A DNA stretch of 14,508 bases from Lachnospiraceae bacterium (lineage in GTDB: Bacteria; Bacillota; Clostridia; Lachnospirales; Lachnospiraceae). Below, piece by piece: positions 7,446 through 12,759 of this stretch (position 1 is its first letter; every line of letters begins with the position of its first letter). The stretch is taken from assembly GCA_029068665.1 (NCBI GenBank), contig JAIECC010000305.1, positions 1 through 14,508 on the forward strand. Reading direction: 5' to 3'. Position numbers and translations under genes: made by a program. The notes under the pieces are model-generated. The model had not been told where the DNA came from and searched no databases. It was given only the letters and a program-made list of their open reading frames with translations.

Positions 7446-7487
7446 GTGACTATATCCTGCCATTGGCACCACCATATTGTGATATAA
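7444..7487 (-). repeat. Putative attachment site attL (cotJC N-terminal end of element)
   Basis: On the minus strand the host half-site in cotJC codons (7487-7471, ending AATATGGT) is followed by the core GGT (7470-7468) and then the element half-site (7467-7444) beginning GCCAATGGCAG and ending GTCACTT. The element half is an inverted copy of that at 143-164 with one mismatch (A158 against the base at 7450) and one extra base (7456). Only three core bases are shared exactly in direct orientation with the other junction, which is normal for serine integrases. Confidence 0.75.
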
Positions 7488-7560
7488 TGGCCTGTGCCAA
7501 TTTTGCATCCGTCTCCTTGATGTTTACCGGAAACTGCAATCGTTTTTCATATATCCACAT
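7450..7560 (-). CDS. cotJC: Spore coat protein CotJC, N-terminal fragment truncated by element insertion
   Basis: A 36-codon frame starting MWIYEKRLQFPVNI and continuing KLAQAIISQYGG, the well-conserved beginning of CotJC, a manganese-catalase-like coat protein. It starts 3 nt after the cotJB stop, with GGGGAGG in the cotJB end as ribosome binding site, exactly as in intact cotJABC operons. After Gly31 the homology stops. Five further codons (ANGRI) and the TAG (7452-7450) come from the inserted element. The CotJC continuation is at 140-24. As it stands the product is a short peptide of about one sixth normal length with no catalytic ligands. Confidence 0.88.
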   Translation of the reverse strand: MWIYEKRLQFPVNIKETDAKLAQAIISQYGGANGRI

Positions 7561-7563
7561 ATA

Positions 7564-7821
7564 CTACACCTCCCCTTGCCATGGCCATGGTCCCTGGTTC
7601 CACTGCCATTCGTTGTTACAGGTTACGTTGTATCGATTCAAGGGTCCAAAGGACCTGGTATAATCCCTGACAGCCTGTGCGCGTTGTTCTTTGCAAGTGT
7701 TGTAATATTCCAGGGCCTCGGTGTTGTTTGGATGGGTATCCAGGAAAAGAGTTACATCGTCCAGCGCAAGACTGACAGCGTCGATATATCTCAGCAATTG
7801 GTTTTGATTCATGTTGTTCAT
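7564..7821 (-). CDS. cotJB: Spore coat peptide assembly protein CotJB
   Basis: An 85-residue protein with the CotJB pattern: LLRYIDAVSLALDDVTLFLD, THPNNTEALEYYNTCKEQR, YTRSFGPL, and a Trp-rich C-terminus WQWNQGPWPWQGEV. In Bacillus subtilis the cotJ products are made in the mother cell and deposited in the coat together. It overlaps the cotJA stop by ATGA (7818-7821) and has GAGAGG upstream. The following gene, cotJC, is interrupted. Members are usually about 85-100 residues, so this copy is full length. Confidence 0.93.
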   Translation of the reverse strand: MNNMNQNQLLRYIDAVSLALDDVTLFLDTHPNNTEALEYYNTCKEQRAQAVRDYTRSFGPLNRYNVTCNNEWQWNQGPWPWQGEV

Positions 7822-8117
7822 GCACGATTACCTCTCTTTCCGCAGAAGATTTGATTCAGATCCTGGAAGATAGTTCCTTCACGCAATCCTTGCTCCGGTG
7901 GATATAGGTTTCCCCAGATCTGCCAAGGGACATATGCCATGCCAATCGGGAAGTTTCTGTCATCGTCCATGAATCGCTCTCTGCGAGACATACCGGCTGA
8001 ACGGTTATCAGCCGGTGACATGTGATGCTGCCGTGGACCATAGGCCATTTGATTATTTCTGTTCTGTCCGCATCCGCCGGACATATTCCGGCCTTGTGGA
8101 TATCTGACTGGTTCCAT
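7818..8117 (-). CDS. cotJA: Spore coat associated protein CotJA
   Basis: A 99-residue protein. The C-terminal half carries the conserved CotJA segment IGMAYVPWQIWGNLYPP then EQGLREGTIFQDLNQIF; the N-terminal half is a low-conservation Gly/Asn/Arg/Met-rich stretch (SGGCGQNRNNQMAY). The start at 8117 is preceded by AAAGGA at a good distance; a competing longer frame on the same strand lacks family similarity. It is the first gene of the cotJ operon, expected to be transcribed by sigma-E in the mother cell as in B. subtilis. Confidence 0.92.
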   Translation of the reverse strand: MEPVRYPQGRNMSGGCGQNRNNQMAYGPRQHHMSPADNRSAGMSRRERFMDDDRNFPIGMAYVPWQIWGNLYPPEQGLREGTIFQDLNQIFCGKRGNRA

Positions 8118-8160
8118 ATTAAGCGTTCCTTTCTGTTCCGCATTTGCGGGGATATATGTT

Positions 8161-8189
8161 ATTTTATGTCGTCAGGGAGAAAATTGTGA
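8161..8189 (-). promoter_or_regulatory. Sigma-E-like promoter of the cotJ operon
   Basis: On the minus strand CATAAAAT (8168-8161) matches seven of eight positions of the sigma-E -10 consensus CATACANT. Upstream, TCACAAT (8189-8183) matches five of seven positions of the -35 consensus KMATATT at the preferred 14-bp spacing. It lies about 45 bases upstream of the cotJA start. The assignment rests on consensus matching by eye and on known sigma-E control of cotJ in B. subtilis. Confidence 0.5.
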
Positions 8190-8223
8190 AAATGACAGGG
8201 ACAGACTGTGGAAAGAGTCAAAG

Positions 8224-8261
8224 AAACAAAAAGCCGCCGGGAATTATATCTCCTCAGCAGC
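8224..8261 (-). terminator. Intrinsic terminator of the histidine phosphatase gene, overlapping its last codons
   Basis: On the minus strand GCTGCTG (8261-8255) pairs with CGGCGGC (8239-8233), seven base pairs including two G-U, followed at once by TTTTTG and more T. The left arm lies in the final codons and the stop codon (8246-8244) is in the loop, so the hairpin cannot form while ribosomes finish translation. It insulates cotJA from upstream transcription. Confidence 0.65.
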
Positions 8262-8876
8262 TTCTTCCGAATAGAAAATACGGGTTTCATCTATGATTTT
8301 AAATTGATCATGCTTCAGCTCCAGGATGATCACATTGCAGTTTTTTTGCAATCCGCCGGACCAGAATAGTGACAGATCATGCTTTTTAACATATGTCATC
8401 AGTGCTTTATTCATGGCACCATGGGCAACCACCATAACCCGGCAGCAGGTATTCTGCAAAGGAAGAATGACGGTTTCCATAAAATCAGCAGCACGCTCGC
8501 ACAAATGCTCTAAAGATTCTCCGTTATCAGGGGCCCGGTACAGATGCGGCTGTTTAAAGAAATACCGGAAGGTGTCATTAGGGTCTTTTAACAGCATGGA
8601 CATATTCTGTCCTTCATAGTCTCCAAAGCATAATTCCCGCAGCCGGTCATCCTTTATAATTTCTACATCCTGTGCTCCCCGGAACAGGCAGGCAGTTTCA
8701 TATGCACGTGTCAAAGGACTGGAGAAGATCATGTCGAAAGGAGTATTGGCTAATGCTTCTCCGGACAGCCGGGCCAGGTGGCGGCCGGCATCACTTAAAG
8801 GGACATCTGTACTTCCCTGCAAGAGCTTTTCCTTATTCCATTCCGTTTCGCCATGGCGAACAATATATAATTCCAT
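8244..8876 (-). CDS. Histidine phosphatase family protein (phosphoglycerate mutase-like)
   Basis: A 210-residue cytoplasmic phosphatase of the branch-2,3-bisphosphoglycerate mutase superfamily. Catalytic signature LYIVRHGETEWN (Arg7, phospho-acceptor His8), Arg57 in SSPLTRAYETA, Glu81 in LRELCFGDYEG, and His152 in VVAHGAMNKALM. The frame extends upstream to 8933, but that region contains the promoter; the ATG at 8876 has AAAGGA upstream and starts right at the motif. Homologues include alpha-ribazole phosphatase (CobC) and broad-specificity phosphatases (GpmB/PhoE); no cobalamin genes are nearby, so the substrate is open. Monocistronic, with its own promoter and terminator. Confidence 0.92.
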   Translation of the reverse strand: MELYIVRHGETEWNKEKLLQGSTDVPLSDAGRHLARLSGEALANTPFDMIFSSPLTRAYETACLFRGAQDVEIIKDDRLRELCFGDYEGQNMSMLLKDPNDTFRYFFKQPHLYRAPDNGESLEHLCERAADFMETVILPLQNTCCRVMVVAHGAMNKALMTYVKKHDLSLFWSGGLQKNCNVIILELKHDQFKIIDETRIFYSEEAAEEI

Positions 8877-8904
8877 AATAGTGTCCTTTCTTAGATTCAT
8901 AACG

Positions 8905-8933
8905 ATTATAGTAGGAACATAGGAATTTGTCAA
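8905..8933 (-). promoter_or_regulatory. Consensus sigma-A promoter of the histidine phosphatase gene
   Basis: On the minus strand TTGACA (8933-8928), 17 bp, TATAAT (8910-8905): a perfect match in both boxes. The predicted start is near 8898, leaving a leader of about 22 nt with the AAAGGA ribosome binding site. Confidence 0.85.
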
Positions 8934-8942
8934 AGCGGTGTA

Positions 8943-8971
8943 TTGTCAATTCTGCCGAAACGCAGTAAAAT
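8943..8971 (+). promoter_or_regulatory. Promoter of the Nudix hydrolase (and MATE) transcript
   Basis: TTGTCA (8943-8948), 17 bp, TAAAAT (8966-8971). Predicted start near 8978, leader about 65 nt. It is divergent from the phosphatase promoter, the two -35 boxes being 9 bp apart. Confidence 0.6.
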
Positions 8972-9042
8972 AGTAGCAATTATGCGATAGAGAATGGCAT
9001 GAATGAACCATAAAAATAATATTTATATGGAGGGAAAGACCT

Positions 9043-9612
9043 ATGGAGTTTCAAAAAATTGAAAAAATACACCAGGGGAATTTTATTACACGATATAATG
9101 TTACATATAAAACAGTAGACGGCAAGGAAAAAATCTATGAAATGATCAGTCGGGATGATAATCTTACCGGCTTTCAGGCACTCAGCCAGCATGGAACAGA
9201 TGCGGTGGTGCTGATTATGGAGGATGAAGAAAGACAAAGAATCCTGCTGAACCGGGAGTACCGGATGGCAGTGGGAGGATGGGTCTATAACTTCCCTGCA
9301 GGGCTGATTGACGCAGGAGAAACTCCGGAAATCAGTGCGGCAAGAGAGCTGAAGGAAGAGACAGGACTGGAACTGATTCAGATTCTGGATATTATCCCTG
9401 ACAGCTATAGTGCAGTGGGTTTCAGCAATGAAAAAAACAAGTGTATTGTAGGAATTGCCGGAGGTAGCTTTGCTCCCAGCAATTCTACGCTAGAGGAAAT
9501 TGAAGCCGCATGGTATACTAGGAATCAGGTGCGGGAATTACTGAAAACCGAGATTTTTGCAGCAAGAACACAGGCATATTGCTATTTGTGGTCTCGGCAG
9601 CAGTCCATATAA
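9043..9612 (+). CDS. Nudix hydrolase, probable ADP-ribose pyrophosphatase
   Basis: A 189-residue cytoplasmic hydrolase of nucleoside diphosphates linked to another moiety. The full Nudix box is present at residues 87-109: G87, E93, then RELKEETGL with metal-binding Glu102, Glu105 and Glu106. An N-terminal strand region (about 12-60) and the preceding REYRMAVGGWVYNFPAGL segment fit the ADP-ribose pyrophosphatase (NudF-like) group, where the protein dimerises. GGAGGG at 9029-9034 supports the start. The MATE gene follows 46 nt downstream and is probably cotranscribed. The exact substrate is inferred from subfamily resemblance. Confidence 0.88.
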   Translation: MEFQKIEKIHQGNFITRYNVTYKTVDGKEKIYEMISRDDNLTGFQALSQHGTDAVVLIMEDEERQRILLNREYRMAVGGWVYNFPAGLIDAGETPEISAARELKEETGLELIQILDIIPDSYSAVGFSNEKNKCIVGIAGGSFAPSNSTLEEIEAAWYTRNQVRELLKTEIFAARTQAYCYLWSRQQSI

Positions 9613-9658
9613 AAAGTCAATATCCGGTTATTTTGTGTCACAAAAGGAAGAAGAGAAT

Positions 9659-11014
9659 ATGAAAGATTTAACAAAGGGAAATATCATTAAATTACTGATT
9701 GCATTCTCAGTGCCTTTGCTCATTGGAAATATATTTCAATTGCTCTATAATGTAGTGGATACCAAGGTGGTAGGAGAGATTCTGGGAAAAGATGCCCTGG
9801 CTGCCCTTGGTGCCAGCAGTCCGGTTTATGATCTGATTATTTGTACATTAACAGGCCTGGGAAACGGATTCGGTATTGTTATTTCTCAATTTTACGGAGC
9901 AAAGGAGATGAACCGGATGCGTCAGGCAGTGGCCAATGCCATTTGCCTTATGGCGGGAATTACAATATTGGCTACCATTGGTTCGTTCTTCCTGCTTCGT
10001 CCATTGCTCCATATCTTAAATACACCGGTAGATATTTTTGACCGATGTATTCGATATATTAATATCATAATTGTGTTTATGATATTTACGGCTGCCTATA
10101 ATCTTTGTGCGGCAATACTGCGGGCTTTGGGAGACACTATACGGCCTCTGATTTTTCTTGCCATTGCATCTGTTTTGAATGCCGGACTGGATATTTTGTT
10201 TGTAGGCGGATTAAAAATGGATGTTCAGGGAGCGGCCTTTGCAACCGTTATAGCCCAGGCGATATCCTTTGTCTGCTGTGTGATCTACATGATTAAAAAA
10301 TGTCCGGAGCTTCATTTGAAACGGGAGGATTTTCACTTTGAAGCAAAGTTGATTGGGAACTTATTGAGTCAGGGGATGGCGATGGCCTTTATGCTGTGTT
10401 TTGTCACCATAGGAACTCTGATTTTACAGGGGGCAATCAATAAGCTTGGAACCAATATTATTGCCGCACATACCATTGCCAGAAAGCTTACTTCCATATT
10501 TATGCTGCCCTTTACTACCATCGGCGTGGCAATTGCTACATTTTCCGGTCAGAACTGCGGGGCCGGCAGATATGACAGAATAAGAACCGGAATTAAAGAT
10601 GCCATAATCCTGACCTGGGCCTGGTCAGTGATTGTTGTCATAGCGGTATATACAGCAGCACCGCTGCTGATCCGATTAATATCAGGTGCCACTACACCGG
10701 AGGTCATAGAGAATGCGGAGTGGTATCTCCGTTTTGATACGCCCTTTTATTTCGTGGTATGCATTCTTCTTGTATTGCGGAATGCCATGCAGGGCATTGG
10801 AAGAAAAATCATACCAATGATTGCCAGTATGATCGAACTCCTTGGAAAGCTGATTGTGGCCTGGGTACTGGCAGAACGAATGAAATATTTTGGCATCATA
10901 ATTTCCGAGCCGGCCACATGGATTTTATGTGCCCTCTTACTGGCAGTTGCATTTTTAACGGATTCCCGATTTCGAAAGCCGGTAAGGACAGCAGATAAAG
11001 AAATGTTAAATTAA
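9659..11014 (+). CDS. MATE family efflux transporter
   Basis: A 451-residue multidrug and toxin extrusion type exporter with about twelve membrane helices in two MatE repeats. The first repeat begins FSVPLLIGNIFQLLYNVVDT, with VVGEILGKDALAALGASSP behind it; the second starts around residue 235, with TTIGVAIATFSGQNCGAG as the typical mid-repeat signature. The frame is open upstream to 9557 within the Nudix gene, but MKDLTKGN at 9659 with AAAGGAAGAAGAG upstream is the usual beginning for this Clostridia group. Driving ion and substrates cannot be told from sequence. Confidence 0.92.
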   Translation: MKDLTKGNIIKLLIAFSVPLLIGNIFQLLYNVVDTKVVGEILGKDALAALGASSPVYDLIICTLTGLGNGFGIVISQFYGAKEMNRMRQAVANAICLMAGITILATIGSFFLLRPLLHILNTPVDIFDRCIRYINIIIVFMIFTAAYNLCAAILRALGDTIRPLIFLAIASVLNAGLDILFVGGLKMDVQGAAFATVIAQAISFVCCVIYMIKKCPELHLKREDFHFEAKLIGNLLSQGMAMAFMLCFVTIGTLILQGAINKLGTNIIAAHTIARKLTSIFMLPFTTIGVAIATFSGQNCGAGRYDRIRTGIKDAIILTWAWSVIVVIAVYTAAPLLIRLISGATTPEVIENAEWYLRFDTPFYFVVCILLVLRNAMQGIGRKIIPMIASMIELLGKLIVAWVLAERMKYFGIIISEPATWILCALLLAVAFLTDSRFRKPVRTADKEMLN

Positions 11015-11074
11015 CAATGGTAATGTAAAGTAGATTAGTTTTGCAATTGGTTACAAGATCAGGGAGGTTTTAGA

Positions 11075-11827
11075 ATGAAAATATTGGAACTGCAAAACCC
11101 GGAATATCTCCGGATTTGTCATGAAATGAACACATCTTATGGAGGGGATCAGAACTGGTTTTCTACAGAACGCTGGATGAGCCGGGATTATCAGATTCAT
11201 AAGTGGGGCTGTGGTGTGATTGCCATGGGAGATTTGTTTTTATATCTGGCAAAAAGCAATCGGATGTATGCCACAGGAGCTGCCAGTCTGGCAAGGATTT
11301 CCCGTACAGTTTTGGATTGGGAGGACTATAAGAAATACATCCTGTATCTGTATAATACATTTGCATCCGTTATGCCGGGAAGCGGTATGAATGGCTTTGC
11401 CCTGGCATCCTCGGTTCGCCGTTATTGTATGAAGTATCAGATTCCCATGACTATTGCATGGAAGGGGTTTATGGATGACCAGACCATGCTCCGGGTCATT
11501 CGGAAAATGTTAAAAGAGAATCTTCCGGTTGTACTGTCCATCGGACCCAATACGCCTCTGGTGTTTCGGAAAAAGGGCATTCCTTTTTATGTTTTGTCCG
11601 AAAAGAATGAATTTATTCTAAGTGGTTCCCAGACGGTACATCAGCACTTTGTGACGATAACGGGAATTGTTTACTTAAAGCATGGGAAGATTATGCTGAA
11701 GCTTTCCTCCTGGGGGAAGGAATACTATTTGGATTATCAGGAATATCGTACATATATAAGCGAAGAAGGAGATACTATAACCAGTAGTTTATTATATCTT
11801 TCGACTACAGACGGCACATTGTTTTAA
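11075..11827 (+). CDS. Papain/C39-like cysteine peptidase-fold protein, cytoplasmic, unusual active site
   Basis: A 250-residue protein of uncertain function. A possible catalytic cysteine, Cys46, sits in HKWGCGVIAMGDLFLYLA, the Cys-Gly-x-x-A then helix pattern of C39-like and papain-fold peptidases. PVVLSIGP (151-158) resembles the strand before the catalytic His, and HQHFVTITGI offers His189 or His191. After a short hairpin comes KLSSWGKEYY (209-218), where papain-like enzymes have Asn-Ser-Trp-Gly or C39 proteins have Asp-Pro: the usual third residue is Ser here. There is no signal peptide or membrane helix. The ribosome binding site GGGAGG precedes the ATG. Fold assignment is by motif reading only; it may be inactive as a protease or act on a small substrate. 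Confidence 0.6.
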   Translation: MKILELQNPEYLRICHEMNTSYGGDQNWFSTERWMSRDYQIHKWGCGVIAMGDLFLYLAKSNRMYATGAASLARISRTVLDWEDYKKYILYLYNTFASVMPGSGMNGFALASSVRRYCMKYQIPMTIAWKGFMDDQTMLRVIRKMLKENLPVVLSIGPNTPLVFRKKGIPFYVLSEKNEFILSGSQTVHQHFVTITGIVYLKHGKIMLKLSSWGKEYYLDYQEYRTYISEEGDTITSSLLYLSTTDGTLF

Positions 11828-11894
11828 GAATATCTTCATAATTCTGAATCATATTTTGTAAGGTTCAACTGCTATGATGAAGTTGACAATCCGG

Positions 11895-11918
11895 CTGCAG
11901 GAATAAGCATTACTGCAG
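11895..11918 (+). promoter_or_regulatory. 24-bp imperfect dyad upstream of the response regulator
   Basis: CTGCAGGAAT (11895-11904), four bases, ATTACTGCAG (11909-11918): nine of ten positions complementary. It follows TTGACA at 11883-11888 but I see no convincing -10 box at the right distance. No T-run follows, so it is not an intrinsic terminator on the plus strand. It could be an operator or an mRNA hairpin; the 159-nt gap between the peptidase-like gene and the regulator holds nothing else I can name. Confidence 0.4.
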
Positions 11919-11986
11919 AAATAAACTGTAAGATGGAAACAATAAATGTATAAGAAGAAAATACACAGGAAGAAAGGGTGCTGGAA

Positions 11987-12679
11987 ATGAATATTTTGGT
12001 ATGCGATGATGATAAGGAAATAGTAGAAGCCATCAGTATCTATCTGGAACAGGAGGGCTATACGGTATGGAGGGCCTATGACGGCGTTCAGGCGCTGGAA
12101 CTGGTGAATTCACAAGATATGCAGCTGATGATCATTGATGTGATGATGCCGAATCTGGATGGCATCCATGCTGTGCTGGAATTACGGAAGAAAAGTAATA
12201 TCCCTGTGATTATCCTGTCAGCAAAATCAGAAGATACCGATAAGATCATGGGACTGACCATAGGCGCGGACGATTATGTGACCAAACCCTTCAATCCATT
12301 AGAGCTTGTAGCAAGAGTAAAATCCCAGCTTCGAAGATATGCCAAGCTTGGCAGTATGCCGGAGTCTCAAAAGAATATATTGGTGAATGGCGGACTGGTG
12401 CTGGAGGATGATAAAAAACAGGTGACATTAGATGGGGAGTTTGTTAAGTTGACACCTACGGAGTATAAGATTGTCCGATTATTCATGCAGAATCCCGGCA
12501 TTGTATTTTCCAGTTCCCAGATATATGAAAGCATTTGGGAGGGAGATTCCTATGCAACAGAGAATATTGTATCGGTTCATATCCGGAGAATCCGGGAAAA
12601 AATCGAAATTAATCCTAAGGACCCGAAATACATTAAGGTTATGTGGGGAGTGGGTTATAAGATGGACCGCCTGGATTAA
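11987..12679 (+). CDS. OmpR/PhoB-family response regulator
   Basis: A 230-residue two-component response regulator. Receiver domain (about 1-115): acidic pocket Asp7/Asp8, phospho-acceptor Asp51 in MIIDVMMPNLDG, Ser78 in VIILSAKS, Lys100 in DDYVTKPFNPLEL. The C-terminal winged helix (about 130-228) contains LTPTEYKIVRLFMQNPG and ENIVSVHIRRIREKIE, then VMWGVGYKMD. An upstream GTG at 11978 is possible, but AAAGGG at 11973-11978 places the start at the ATG 11987. It is followed 61 nt later by a membrane sensor. The VanR-like type in Clostridia often answers cell-envelope or peptide stress; its targets here are unknown. Confidence 0.94.
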   Translation: MNILVCDDDKEIVEAISIYLEQEGYTVWRAYDGVQALELVNSQDMQLMIIDVMMPNLDGIHAVLELRKKSNIPVIILSAKSEDTDKIMGLTIGADDYVTKPFNPLELVARVKSQLRRYAKLGSMPESQKNILVNGGLVLEDDKKQVTLDGEFVKLTPTEYKIVRLFMQNPGIVFSSSQIYESIWEGDSYATENIVSVHIRRIREKIEINPKDPKYIKVMWGVGYKMDRLD

Positions 12680-12702
12680 CTATAGAAGGAAGATATTCGG
12701 GT

Positions 12703-12759
12703 ATGAGCTTTGATTTAAGAACAGAAAGGCAGGAGCATATATGCATCCTTCATTACTGA
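12703..12759 (+). CDS. Possible 18-codon leader peptide overlapping the sensor gene start
   Basis: ATG at 12703, with GAAGGAAG about 10 nt upstream, opens an 18-residue frame (MSFDLRTERQEHICILHY) ending with TGA at 12757-12759, past the sensor start at 12741 in another frame. It could couple or dampen translation of the sensor, or be chance. No similarity recognised. Confidence 0.2.
   Translation: MSFDLRTERQEHICILHY

Larger units (their letters stand above)
139..7469. mobile_element. Skin-like serine-recombinase element interrupting cotJC (about 7.33 kb)
   Basis: The element lies between the two cotJC fragments. Both breakpoints carry the GGT core in direct orientation (minus strand 7470-7468 and 140-138), and each core is one whole Gly codon in the same reading frame, so exact excision removes 7330 bp and joins SQYGG to PDGE. 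Contents: a serine recombinase at one end (1410-163), an XRE-cupin regulator, potABCD, and an AI-2E-family membrane protein whose promoter abuts the other end. No phage structural, replication or conjugation genes are present. Serine recombinases at the edge of elements that split sporulation genes are established for sigK/skin and for spsM/SPbeta. Activity during sporulation is inferred, not shown. Confidence 0.82.

Noticed and set aside
143..7466. The inverted element ends taken as terminal inverted repeats of an insertion sequence or as an invertible segment
   Set aside because: There is no DDE transposase and no target duplication of IS type. The cotJC frame and the GGT core are in direct orientation at both ends, so recombination would delete, not invert; inverted arms are the expected halves of a palindromic attP.
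139..7469. Element considered as a prophage remnant
   Set aside because: No capsid, tail, lysis, replication or phage repressor genes; the only HTH gene is a cupin-type metabolic regulator.
8877..8933. Upstream extension of the histidine phosphatase frame to 8933
   Set aside because: The region contains the perfect TTGACA-17-TATAAT promoter and the extra residues lie before the LYIVRHGE start typical of the family.
11865..11886. TCAACT/AGTTGA pair before the response regulator as a terminator of the peptidase-like gene
   Set aside because: Only six pairs with a 10-base loop, low GC and no T-run after it.
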